64,000 nucleotides of DNA from Fibrobacter succinogenes (GCA_902779055.1 CACZAD010000007.1:463823-527822); one strand, 5' to 3'; shown: positions 52,059-60,810, numbered from the stretch's first letter. Notes: generated from the sequence alone by a model not told the origin. Made by a program: numbers and translations.

Positions 52059-52832
52059 TTAGTTTCCTTGAGACTGCGAATCTAGGCAGTCGTTGATTTT
52101 CTTGTCGAGCTTTTCGGATTCTTCCTTGTAAAACTCGGTGTATTTTTCGTCGTACTGAGGCTTTTTCTTTGCCTGCTCTTCGTCAAACGCTTGCTGTTCA
52201 AGGTAATCGTCCGTTAGGATTGTCGAACCGTCGCTGCACTTGAATTGCTTTGGAAGAAGGGTGCCGAAGGTTCCGTATAAGGCTGCAAAACTGTCTTCTA
52301 GAGATACTTGAATGTCTTCAAGGCATTTGGGTGCGTCTTCAGACTTAAAGCGGTCTCGGATAATTTCGTCGATTTTGGAGGAGGCGTCTCTTTTTGCTTG
52401 CGTCGTTGCGTTTGATTTCGCTTGGCTTTCTGTGTAGCGTTCGCTTCTGTTTTTATAAAAGAATGAACTGGAATTGAGGTCAAGCGAACATGTCACTCCG
52501 GATGAACTGGAACTTTCTTCCGCTGAACTGGAGCTTGTGGCGGTAGAACTGGACGATCCGTCTGCGCAGCCTGGCGTGGGATTTTGCATATCGACGACAT
52601 TGCAGTCCATCTGGAAAACGCCATAAAGCGGTGCCGATAGCGGAATGTAGCTGCTGGAACTTTCTTCAGCGCTACTGGAGGATACATCTTGGCTGGAACT
52701 GGAAGTGTCGCCGGAAGAACTGCTTTCGGGATCCGGGCTGACTCCGCTCGGGGATGGCGTGTCCTCTCCACAGCTTGCCCAGAAAAATGCAGTCAATGCG
52801 AGGGCTAACTTTTTCCAGTGCCTGTAAAACAT
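52059..52832 (-). CDS. Cys-rich lipoprotein 2 of the radical SAM array
   Basis: The signal 'MFYRHWKKLALALTAFFW' ends at 'ASC' (about 21). Two Ser-rich linkers flank 'APLYGVFQMDC'. The C-terminal 140 residues are helical and charged: 'YTESQAKSNATTQAKRDA', 'CSDGSTILTDDYLEQQ', 'KLDKKINDCL'. They are clearly paralogous to the middle of lipoprotein 4. The length is 257 residues. The genes at 52832 and 52055 are spaced by only 3 bases. Confidence 0.75.
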   Translation of the reverse strand: MFYRHWKKLALALTAFFWASCGEDTPSPSGVSPDPESSSSGDTSSSSQDVSSSSAEESSSSYIPLSAPLYGVFQMDCNVVDMQNPTPGCADGSSSSTATSSSSAEESSSSSGVTCSLDLNSSSFFYKNRSERYTESQAKSNATTQAKRDASSKIDEIIRDRFKSEDAPKCLEDIQVSLEDSFAALYGTFGTLLPKQFKCSDGSTILTDDYLEQQAFDEEQAKKKPQYDEKYTEFYKEESEKLDKKINDCLDSQSQGN

Positions 52833-52870
52833 ATATGTCTCCTTTTTATCTTAACACTTATACCTTAATA

Positions 52871-52913
52871 TATATAATAAAGTAAAAAATATTTATATAA
52901 TAAAGTAAAAAAT
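52871..52913. repeat. 20-base AT-rich direct repeat upstream of lipoprotein 2
   Basis: TATATAATAAAGTAAAAAAT occurs at 52871-52890 and again at 52894-52913. It occupies most of the 85-base gap between lipoprotein genes 1 and 2, where an extra promoter could lie. Confidence 0.7.
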
Positions 52914-52917
52914 GACC

Positions 52918-53754
52918 TTATTTGTCGTCACAGGTATTGTTGAATACACAAGGAGAACCATATAATACAGTCGTTTCCATGATGAGGTAGTACCTTTCAT
53001 AGAACTGTTCTTCGCTCAGCTGCTTGTTGGCGTTTACAAAATAGGTTTTTCCGTCTTCGCCTTGGACTTGCGTGTAATCTTCGCCGTCATCGCAACTGTA
53101 ATTTTGGTCTACGACATGGCAGGGGGTCTTGCCTTCGAAAACGTCTTCGCTGCTGGAGCTTTGTAGGGTGCTGCTGGAACTTGCAGGCTTGACGCCGGCT
53201 TTGTAGTAGCGCGATTCGAATTCGGTCTTGTTATAGGTTACGCCATCGCAGGAATAAGTTTTTTCGGTGATGTGGACGATGCCGTAATCGGGGCAGACTA
53301 CCGCTCCTTCGAGGTCGTCTTCGTCAATGGGACTGCAGGGTGGGTCAAAGGTTTTTAATACCTCTCTTTCCTTGCAGATGGTTCCGTCATCGCAATAAAG
53401 CTTTGTTTCTGCAATCTCCCCGTTTGTTTTTACGCCTTTGGCGTCTTCGTAGCAGGGGACTTTCTCGTAAACGCCGTATGCGGGCATGGCGTATGCTAAA
53501 CTGCTGCTGGATTCATCGGATGAACTTGACGATTGGACGATGCTGGACAAGTTGATTCCGTACAGCGGTACGATCTGTGAAAAGTCGTTGCTGGATTTTG
53601 GGGTGACATCGGAGGAACTGGACAGATTTCCATCGTTAGACGAGCTTGAAGTGTTTGCATCGCCGCCTGTAGGTGCCGTTACGTCTGAACCGCAGCTAGC
53701 CCAAAAGAATCCGGTAAGCGACAAGGCTAATTTTTTCCAGTGTTTGTAAAACAT
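52918..53754 (-). CDS. Cys-rich lipoprotein 1, first gene of the radical SAM array
   Basis: The signal 'MFYKHWKKLALSLTGFFW' ends at 'ASC' (about 21). The 278-residue protein has Ser-rich linkers and four Tyr-Gly motifs, three of them near Cys: 'PLYGINLS', 'PAYGVYEKVPC', 'CPDYGIVH' and 'VLYGSPCVFNNTC'. Two 'F(E/Y)xRYY' segments ('YNKTEFESRYY', 'LSEEQFYERYY') match the other members. Upstream codons (to 53784) are excluded because the signal starts here. It heads a six-gene transcription unit. Confidence 0.75.
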   Translation of the reverse strand: MFYKHWKKLALSLTGFFWASCGSDVTAPTGGDANTSSSSNDGNLSSSSDVTPKSSNDFSQIVPLYGINLSSIVQSSSSSDESSSSLAYAMPAYGVYEKVPCYEDAKGVKTNGEIAETKLYCDDGTICKEREVLKTFDPPCSPIDEDDLEGAVVCPDYGIVHITEKTYSCDGVTYNKTEFESRYYKAGVKPASSSSTLQSSSSEDVFEGKTPCHVVDQNYSCDDGEDYTQVQGEDGKTYFVNANKQLSEEQFYERYYLIMETTVLYGSPCVFNNTCDDK

Positions 53755-53950
53755 TTTTAACTCCTTTATGTCCCTGAGGACCACTCCTGATATAAATATA
53801 AACTAAACGGTCCTGGGATACGATGGTAAGGAGTGTAAATCTGAATTGAAATTGCAAGAAAAATCGAAAAAAACGGGGCTTTTTGTGACGGGGTGTATTA
53901 TATAGAACTATAATGGATTTTCGCTACATTGCGGTTGTGCCTTGCCGTTG

Positions 53951-53984
53951 TTGACTTCAGCTTCAAAAAAATAAGTTATATTTA
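53951..53984 (+). promoter_or_regulatory. Promoter of the glycosyltransferase operon
   Basis: TTGACT (53951-53956) and TATATTTA (53977-53984) lie upstream of the ATG at 53992, which has no ribosome site. The 20-base spacing suits a Bacteroidetes-type -33/-7 promoter better than sigma-70. The rest of 53785-53950 shows nothing recognisable. Confidence 0.45.
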
Positions 53985-53991
53985 ACGCACT

Positions 53992-56532
53992 ATGAAAAAA
54001 GATCTGTTAGGAAGGGTCGAGGTAAAGCAAAAGTCTTTGCGTCAGACATTTATTGATTGGAAGAATTCTCTTCATTGGGATAAACCGCAAAATATTATGC
54101 TGGTGGTGACCGCTCTGGTGCTGGTTGCCGCCTTTGTAATTTTTGACAACCTTTCGGTGCCGTATGCGCGGCGTTGGGATATTGACTGGGGGTATTATTC
54201 GATTCTCCTCACGTTCTTGCTCCTGGTGGCAGGGATTATCGTCAATATTCCGTTCGTGGCAAAGCATGTCCGTGAATACCTGCCGAACGGTAAGGGATTT
54301 TGTGGGCTTGCGTTGTTGCTTATCGTGTTCTCGGTGTTCATCTTTGGGAACATCGGCAGTTCGCACCGCGTCTTGAGTGACGAAACGAGCTGGGAATCGA
54401 TGGGCCTCCAGATGTACTTCCAGCATACGGGCGGCATTTGCAATGAAGGCGTCTGGACCGATGGCGTCTTGGATTGCAAGACCGAAGTGAACAACTTCAA
54501 GGGCAAGGCGCTTGGCTTTGTCTATTCGCTTGTGTTCAACTTCATGGAACCCAATCGCGATACGGCGCTCTTGGTGAACTATCCGTTCTACATCCTGAGC
54601 CTGATTGCGTTCTTCCTCGCTCTTTCTAAATGGTTCAAGAGCTATAGGCTTGCGCTTGCGGCGACGGCATTCTTGGGAGGCATGCCGATTTACTTGTTGC
54701 AGTCGCGTTCGGCATCGACCGAAGTCCTGTACATTTGCTTGCTTGCGGTTTTGATGGCCTGGTATGCCTTTGTGCCGACGAACAAGGTGACGTGGAAACA
54801 TTTCCTCTTTACGGTTCCGCTGCTCGGATTCTTTGCGCAGACCCGTCAAGAAACGGTGTTTGCGTTCATTCCGTTTGCGCTATACTATTACCGCTACTTC
54901 CTCGAAAAGCCTTACCGTTTGCCGGCTTTCGTGGCGTCCGTGATTTTTGTGAGCTGGCCTTCGATCAATACGATGGCGGCATATCGCGGTTATGATTTCC
55001 AGGGCGGTGAGCATGCGGCTCACTCACTTGAAAACTTGTGGTTCAACTTGAAGACTAACATCGAAGTGATGATGAACCTCAAGACGGATCCTGCGTTTGG
55101 CGGCATCATGGAAAATCCGTTCTACACGACGTTTACCGTGATCTTGCTTTTGGCTACGGCGTGGCTCTTGTTCCGTATGGTTTATTCTCGCCGTTATGTG
55201 CGCGGGTTCATTCTGGGCATCACGTTCTGCTTGCAGATTTTTGTGATCCTCCTGAACGTTTCCGGTACGTTTACGATCGATATCAACCAGCGCTATGTAC
55301 TCGTTGCGCTCCCGTTGTTTGCCCTTTTGATGGCGCTTGGCCTTTACGATGCGCTTGTGTTTACGACCAAGATGAAGGAAGATGCGGCTGCAAAGATCGT
55401 GATGGGAGTTGCGGCACTCTTGTCGGTGGGGCTCATGATTGTTCATGCTCCGAGCTACAAGGCGAACATGCTTTACCACAAGAACAAGCTCCTTGCCGAA
55501 GAAGACTTTTTGAATACGGAGCTTGCCAAGTATCCTAAAAATTCCGTGTTCATTTATGCAAGACCCTGGCAGATGCTGGCGTCGGGCCATACGTCATTTA
55601 GCGAAAGTACCTTCAAGAATTGGAGTACGGAAACATTTGCCGAATGGTTGCAAAAGTCGGGCGGCAACATTTACTTGGTGCGTGGTCAGGATGGTTACGG
55701 CAAGGTGAACCGTGCAAGCCGCGTGGTGGGCTTCAAGACGACCGACCAGATTGACGACATCCTTGGCAAGTTTAAGCACGAACGCGTGCTGATGAATGCA
55801 AGGGATTTCGGTTACGGTCTTGCCATTTACAAGATTATCTCGAAGAAGGGAGTGTCGCAGTATGCCCAGAACTTCATGGTGACGGAATTCACTGACGGCA
55901 AGGTCGTTGTGAACAAGCGCTTCCCGGAATCGATTGCCTGCGATTACCAGCTGAACGGCAAGGCCCAGGGCGAAGTTCTTGTTTCTACGGAAGCCGATAC
56001 GTTGCTCCTGGATTCTGCTAAGATTCGAAATGGTATGAACCGCATTGTTCTGAGCTGCTCGATGCCGGACGAAGATACGCTCGTGACTTACAGGGACTTT
56101 TTCGTTGAAGCCGAAAACGTGGCGCTCCTCTCCAAGCTCAAGATGGGCAAGTACTTCCAGGAATGGGGCGAACCGCAGATGAATACGACGGTCGAACACC
56201 ATAAGCTCATGATCGATGGAGAACCGTTCCGCTATGGTATCGGTAGCCACGCCAATTCGGCGATAGAATTCCCGCTTTCTCGCGGTTACGATTGGTTCTA
56301 TGTGGTCGTCGGCCTTGATGACGAAAGTGCCTGCGGCGATGGCGCCTTCTTTGCCGTCGAAGCGGACGGTCGCGAAATTTACCGTTCCAAGAAGCTTTAC
56401 ACGACCGACAAGGAACGTCTGAAGCTCAACGTGAAGGGCGCGAAGTCCCTGAATTTGCGCGTCTTGATGGGCGATAACAAGGACTGCGACCACGGTGACT
56501 GGGCGGATGCCTGGCTTGAGGCCGAAAAATGA
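53992..56532 (+). CDS. GT-C membrane glycosyltransferase with C-terminal NPCBM domain
   Basis: Residues 35-500 contain about 11-12 membrane helices in the pattern of PMT/ArnT-type (GT39/GT83) enzymes, which use lipid-linked sugars. 'SDETSWESMGLQ' (about 129) in the first large loop holds the acidic pair typical of the catalytic site. Residues about 716-846 form an NPCBM-like carbohydrate-binding domain ('FRYGIGSHANSAIEFPLSRG', 'AVEADGREIYRS'). At 846 residues it is a membrane enzyme fused to a sugar-binding module. Its stop overlaps the next gene by four bases. Confidence 0.78.
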   Translation: MKKDLLGRVEVKQKSLRQTFIDWKNSLHWDKPQNIMLVVTALVLVAAFVIFDNLSVPYARRWDIDWGYYSILLTFLLLVAGIIVNIPFVAKHVREYLPNGKGFCGLALLLIVFSVFIFGNIGSSHRVLSDETSWESMGLQMYFQHTGGICNEGVWTDGVLDCKTEVNNFKGKALGFVYSLVFNFMEPNRDTALLVNYPFYILSLIAFFLALSKWFKSYRLALAATAFLGGMPIYLLQSRSASTEVLYICLLAVLMAWYAFVPTNKVTWKHFLFTVPLLGFFAQTRQETVFAFIPFALYYYRYFLEKPYRLPAFVASVIFVSWPSINTMAAYRGYDFQGGEHAAHSLENLWFNLKTNIEVMMNLKTDPAFGGIMENPFYTTFTVILLLATAWLLFRMVYSRRYVRGFILGITFCLQIFVILLNVSGTFTIDINQRYVLVALPLFALLMALGLYDALVFTTKMKEDAAAKIVMGVAALLSVGLMIVHAPSYKANMLYHKNKLLAEEDFLNTELAKYPKNSVFIYARPWQMLASGHTSFSESTFKNWSTETFAEWLQKSGGNIYLVRGQDGYGKVNRASRVVGFKTTDQIDDILGKFKHERVLMNARDFGYGLAIYKIISKKGVSQYAQNFMVTEFTDGKVVVNKRFPESIACDYQLNGKAQGEVLVSTEADTLLLDSAKIRNGMNRIVLSCSMPDEDTLVTYRDFFVEAENVALLSKLKMGKYFQEWGEPQMNTTVEHHKLMIDGEPFRYGIGSHANSAIEFPLSRGYDWFYVVVGLDDESACGDGAFFAVEADGREIYRSKKLYTTDKERLKLNVKGAKSLNLRVLMGDNKDCDHGDWADAWLEAEK

Positions 56533-57632
56533 AAGTTCTTGTAGCTCCGCTGGATTGGGGGCTTGGGCATGCGACTCGTTGTGTGCCCGTTGTCCGAGAG
56601 TTCTTGCGGGCCGGGGCCGAGGTAGAACTCGCAGTCGTCAAGGCGAACGCGAGTTTTTTCCGTGAAGTGTTTCCGGATTTGCGGCAACGCTTGGCTCCGA
56701 GCTACAACATCGTGTATCCGAAGCACGGATACAATATGGCATTCTGGCTGCTCAAGAACAGCCTGCACCTGAATGCCGTGATGCGTTACGAACATCACTT
56801 TGCCGAAGAAATGGTGGCCCGTCACGGCTACGACGTGCTGTTTTCGGACAACCGTTTTGCGTTTTGTTCCAAGGACGCTTATAGCATTTACATGACGCAC
56901 CAGCGCCGTATTGCGTTCCCGCAGGCATTTACGGCGTTCGAAGGTATCGGGACGATGTGGCATTCCAATGTGATGCGCAAGTTCGACGAAGTCTGGGTGC
57001 CGGATATGGAGTTTTTCCCGGGGTATGCGGGTTCGCTTTCGCATTCCGGTGCCACTCCGGGTAAAAAGCCGATGCGTTACGTGGGGACGCTTTCGAGGTT
57101 CTCGGGACGCTCTGGAACTGCCACGAATGGTGCGCCGAAGTACAAGGTGGTGGCTGTCGTGTCGGGAGTGGAACCCGCACGGACGCAGTTCGAACAGCAA
57201 CTGCGCGAATCCCTGGCCGAAATCCCCGGACGCCATATGATGATTCTCGGGAAGCCTTCCGTGGAGTATAAAAGCTGGAGGGACGGGAATATCGAGTTCC
57301 ACACGCACCTTGCGACGGATGCGTTTGCGGATGCCGTGCAAAATGCCGATTTTGTGGTGAGCCGAGGCGGTTACAGTACGGTCATGGATATGGCGGAACT
57401 CGGTGCAAAATGTATCTTTGTGCCAACACCTGGGCAGTTTGAACAGATTGTCCTGGCTCACGACTTGTCAAAGGCGGGTTACGCCGTCGAGATTCCGGCC
57501 GAAAAGCTTTCGAGCGAAACGCTTGCCAGGGCCTTTGAATCTTGCGTGAAGTTCCCGGCACCCGTGAAGCAGGACTTGCTTAAATTGGCTGTCGAAGACG
57601 TCGTTAAAAAATTAAAAGAGAGATCACTATGA
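56529..57632 (+). CDS. GT-B glycosyltransferase (MurG/GT28-like)
   Basis: 'APLDWGLGHATRCVPVVREF' at the N-terminus is the glycine-rich acceptor-side motif, and 'FVVSRGGYSTVMDMAELGA' with 'TPGQFEQIVLAHDL' near residues 275-310 is the nucleotide-sugar site of the GT28 C-terminal domain. The length is 367 residues with no membrane helix. It overlaps the GT-C gene (ATGA) and the next gene likewise, so all three are translated together. The sugar is unknown. Confidence 0.82.
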   Translation: MKVLVAPLDWGLGHATRCVPVVREFLRAGAEVELAVVKANASFFREVFPDLRQRLAPSYNIVYPKHGYNMAFWLLKNSLHLNAVMRYEHHFAEEMVARHGYDVLFSDNRFAFCSKDAYSIYMTHQRRIAFPQAFTAFEGIGTMWHSNVMRKFDEVWVPDMEFFPGYAGSLSHSGATPGKKPMRYVGTLSRFSGRSGTATNGAPKYKVVAVVSGVEPARTQFEQQLRESLAEIPGRHMMILGKPSVEYKSWRDGNIEFHTHLATDAFADAVQNADFVVSRGGYSTVMDMAELGAKCIFVPTPGQFEQIVLAHDLSKAGYAVEIPAEKLSSETLARAFESCVKFPAPVKQDLLKLAVEDVVKKLKERSL

Positions 57633-58321
57633 ACCAGTTTGTTCTTGCCTTTCCGCTCCCTGTCGCCGCTGATGAACCTTTTGCCGTCACCGAAACTCTC
57701 CAGATCGCGGCCGATGCCAAGACGGTCATGATTCCTGGATGCAGTGTGCAGTTCAATGTCGTTCGCCAGCCGTCATCGGCAGATGTTCTGGACATTTTCA
57801 AGGAACATTGTGAATTGACCGCCGAAGAAGAACAATCTCTCTCCGCACACAAATCGCTCTTGTTCTTGATCGGGAACGTAAAGAGCATGAACGATGTTGA
57901 AATGGTGAACGTCGCCATTTTGAAGATGTTTACCGCCGGCGCCGTGGGCGTTTATATGCAGCAGTCCGGTACAGCCTGGACCGTCAATGAGTTCCGCGAT
58001 ACCCTGGGAACGGGTGAATACCCGATGGATCCGTGGATCAACATTATCGAAGGCGAAGACGAAAAGTCTCTCTATACGCTTGGTCTTGCGACATTTACGC
58101 TCCCGGATTTGTGTACGTCGACTTCGGTGCAGGATCCGGAAGAGCTTTTGACGATGGCCGCTCATTCCTTGTTTGATGGCGAAGTTCCTGCAAAGTCGGG
58201 TTCTGTACTTGATTGGGGCGAGGGCGAAAAATATGCACTCCGTCAGGAACTCAAGGGGCTTTTCTCCAAAAATGCGCCCGAATATAACAAGCAAGGCATT
58301 CTGAGAATTGTGAAAAAGTAA
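57629..58321 (+). CDS. DUF4261-like cytoplasmic protein
   Basis: A 230-residue soluble alpha/beta protein with no known catalytic motif. The order 'HKSLLFLIGNV', 'GAVGVYMQQSGTAWTVNEFR', 'PWINI' and 'YTLGLATFTLPDL' resembles DUF4261 as I remember it. It is coupled by a four-base overlap to the GT-B glycosyltransferase, which suggests a related role, but none can be stated. Confidence 0.55.
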   Translation: MNQFVLAFPLPVAADEPFAVTETLQIAADAKTVMIPGCSVQFNVVRQPSSADVLDIFKEHCELTAEEEQSLSAHKSLLFLIGNVKSMNDVEMVNVAILKMFTAGAVGVYMQQSGTAWTVNEFRDTLGTGEYPMDPWINIIEGEDEKSLYTLGLATFTLPDLCTSTSVQDPEELLTMAAHSLFDGEVPAKSGSVLDWGEGEKYALRQELKGLFSKNAPEYNKQGILRIVKK

Positions 58322-58326
58322 ATTCA

Positions 58327-58349
58327 GTAGACGGTAGACAGTAGGAAGG
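58327..58349 (+). repeat. Heptamer repeat just after a stop codon
   Basis: GTAGACG, GTAGACA and GTAGGAA follow in tandem, 5 bases after the TAA of the preceding gene. It is the third GTAGxxA array of the window. Confidence 0.55.
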
Positions 58350-58371
58350 AAAAAGTCATAAAGGGGAGCTT

Positions 58372-59181
58372 ATGGCCAATATTTTGAAATTTGAGTGTAT
58401 TGATAATGCGCGGCAGCTTGGTGGAATCCAGGCTGGGAATCGTCGTGTCAAGCAGAATAAGCTTTTCCGTAGCGGGAACCTTTCGCGGGCGACGGAACAC
58501 GATTTGCACCGTTTGCGCGACGAGTATGGCGTTCATCTGGTCATCGACCTGCGTTCTGATTTTGAATATATGCGCAAGCCGGACAAATTGCTTGACGGGA
58601 TGGATTCGACGCTGATTCCAGTTATTGATGAATCAATGCACGGCGATGCCTTTAACAAGGACCAGGTGGTTCCTGCGACGGGCGTGGACTTTATGGAATT
58701 TCTTTTCGGCATTGCCCGTCATCCGGTGGGACCTACGCTGAAGGATAAGCTTTACAACTATTTTGTCGATAGCGAATATGCCCATCGCCAGTACGGGGCG
58801 TTTTTGAGGACGCTGCTTGCCCAGAATGGTGCCCCGGTTCTTTGGCACTGTACTTCGGGCAAGGACCGCTGCGGTTTTGGCGCTGTACTGTTATTGGCGG
58901 CACTTGGGGCTGATGACGATGCTGCCCTGGATGACTATGCGGAATCCGAAAATTCGTATCGCAAGCAGCTGGACGCGATGACCGGGAAGGGGCGCGAGTC
59001 TGGCCTGACGGAGGCGCAGCTGGACGTGCTGTATTTCTTGGTGAGCGTCAAGCGCGAGTATATGGAAGCTCCGGTAAAGCGCATCAACGAAAAGTTCGGA
59101 TCGCTATTGAACTTTGTCAAGCAAAAAATCGGTATTACACAGGCCGAAATCGATGCTCTTCGGGAGTTGTACCTGGAGTAG
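58372..59181 (+). CDS. Protein tyrosine/serine phosphatase
   Basis: Cys-based phosphatase of the bacterial Tyr/Ser family. The P-loop is His159-Cys160-Thr-Ser-Gly-Lys-Asp-Arg166, and 'VIDLRSDFEYMRKPD' (about 57-71) supplies the general-acid region. 'ARQLGGIQAGNRRVKQNKLF' is the usual N-terminal signature ('NfRdlGG'). The length is 269 residues. AAGGGGAG precedes the ATG. It may act on phosphotyrosine of polysaccharide kinases given the upstream transferases (weak inference). Confidence 0.88.
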   Translation: MANILKFECIDNARQLGGIQAGNRRVKQNKLFRSGNLSRATEHDLHRLRDEYGVHLVIDLRSDFEYMRKPDKLLDGMDSTLIPVIDESMHGDAFNKDQVVPATGVDFMEFLFGIARHPVGPTLKDKLYNYFVDSEYAHRQYGAFLRTLLAQNGAPVLWHCTSGKDRCGFGAVLLLAALGADDDAALDDYAESENSYRKQLDAMTGKGRESGLTEAQLDVLYFLVSVKREYMEAPVKRINEKFGSLLNFVKQKIGITQAEIDALRELYLE

Positions 59182-59313
59182 TTCCCTCAAAATTTCGCAA
59201 AAACACAAAAATGTAAATTTTTATAAACGTCTTTTAATGCTTGCGAAAATATAAAAAAAAACATACATTATATTGTAACCAAATTTTTGAAAAAATTCAA
59301 GAAGGGGTAGATT

Positions 59314-60810
59314 ATGAAAAAGATAATTATTCCATTATCTTGTCTCGCACTCTTTGCAGCATGCGGTGATGATGTCGTTAAAGTTACCGAAAAGGCCGAA
59401 GTTAGCTCTGTCAAGAAGTATAAGGATCTTAAAAAATGCGAAGGCAAAGTCATAGGCGAAATGGTCTACGTTTCTGAGAAAGAACAGGTTTTTGCTTGTA
59501 CGGAAGATGGATGGATTACGCTTAATGGTGAAGACGGCGAAAAGGGTGCTGCAGGGGCTTCTTGCTCGGGAAAATCTCTTAAAGATGGTTCTGGCATTGA
59601 AGTGACGTGTGGTGACGAGGTGGTTGGTACCATCTTGAACGGTGAAAAAGGGGAATCTGGTAAACAGGGCGCACAGGGCAAGTCCTGTACGGCTTCCACT
59701 TTTGAGGACGGCTCTGGCATTTTGGTAAAATGTGATGGTAAGGTCGTTGGGACGCTCAAGAATGGCGTTGACGGGAGTGACGGTTCTGACGGAACCGATG
59801 GAACTTCTTGTACGGTAAAAGCGAACGCTGACATCAAAGGCTTTGATATCTATTGCGATGGCAAAAAGACCGGCTCCATTAAGAACGGCGTCGATGGTGG
59901 TGATGGGACATCCTGCTCTGTTTCTGAAAATGTTGAACTCGGCGGTTTTGACGCCTTCTGCAATGGCAAGAAGGTGGGCTACATTAAGGATGGTGTAGCG
60001 GGTGGCAACGGAACGTCTTGTTCTGTATCTGCGGTTGAAGGCGGTGCCCAGATCACTTGTGGTGATGATGATCCGGTGATTGTTGCAGATGGTGTTAACG
60101 GAACGGGTTGCACGGCCGAGGAAAATGCGGAAAATCCGGCTTTTATCACGATTACTTGCGGCACGACTTCGGCTAATATAGCGAAGGCTTATTGCGGTAA
60201 GACCGCTTACGACCCTGCCAAGGATTACTGTGAAAATGTCGAAGAAGGACGTGTCGTTGGTGTTTGCGGCGATCTTAAATTCGACCTTGCGAAAAAGTTC
60301 TGCGATATCCGTGACAATCAGGTGTATACCTTCATGAAGATCGATGGTGTTGGTGAGGTCATGACGCAGAACCTGAATTACTACAAGTCTCAGATGGGAA
60401 ACAAAACCTGGTGCGGTGGCGGATCGAACAATGCTTCTGCTACGTCGACTTCGGGGGACTGCGCTGAATATGGTCGCTTGTACACTTGGAACGTGGCTAT
60501 GGACGGTGCAAGTGATGGTGGCCTCGGTGGTGAAGTTCAAGGTATCTGCCCTGATGGCTGGCATTTGATGAATTATAATGAGGCAACCCGCATTGGTGAT
60601 AATGCCGATTTCTCGGCCACCAAGCAAAATGCAGGGTCTGTTGTGAGTGGCACTTACCGGACTGGTGCCGATATGGTTTGGTTGCCCGCGGTGTACGAAG
60701 CCCACGCCTCGTATTCTGATGTCTATGTCTACAAGGTTGGTGATGCGGTTTCTGTTTATTCGGGAAATCGCGGTTATTCAGTCCGTTGCGTCAAGACGAA
60801 GTCTAAGTAG
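59314..60810 (+). CDS. Cys-rich collagen-like lipoprotein with FISUMP domain, copy 1
   Basis: The signal peptide ends 'LFAAC' (Cys17). 'VKKYKDLKKCEGKVIGEMVYV' opens the mature part. Residues about 75-285 hold five to six repeats of about 35-40 residues: two Cys, a 'GxxVxCDGKxVGxLKNG' strand, and a Gly-x-y run such as 'GVDGSDGSDGTDGTSC'. The FISUMP domain occupies about 330-498 ('FMKIDGVGEVMTQNLNY'...'YSVRCVKTK'). AAGGGGTAGATT precedes the ATG. First of three tandem copies. Confidence 0.85.
   Translation: MKKIIIPLSCLALFAACGDDVVKVTEKAEVSSVKKYKDLKKCEGKVIGEMVYVSEKEQVFACTEDGWITLNGEDGEKGAAGASCSGKSLKDGSGIEVTCGDEVVGTILNGEKGESGKQGAQGKSCTASTFEDGSGILVKCDGKVVGTLKNGVDGSDGSDGTDGTSCTVKANADIKGFDIYCDGKKTGSIKNGVDGGDGTSCSVSENVELGGFDAFCNGKKVGYIKDGVAGGNGTSCSVSAVEGGAQITCGDDDPVIVADGVNGTGCTAEENAENPAFITITCGTTSANIAKAYCGKTAYDPAKDYCENVEEGRVVGVCGDLKFDLAKKFCDIRDNQVYTFMKIDGVGEVMTQNLNYYKSQMGNKTWCGGGSNNASATSTSGDCAEYGRLYTWNVAMDGASDGGLGGEVQGICPDGWHLMNYNEATRIGDNADFSATKQNAGSVVSGTYRTGADMVWLPAVYEAHASYSDVYVYKVGDAVSVYSGNRGYSVRCVKTKSK

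Noticed and set aside
59335..60705. Long minus-strand frames opposite the collagen-like genes (also 61038-62174)
   Set aside because: They arise from the repetitive Gly/Asp codons of the real genes and contain no recognisable protein.
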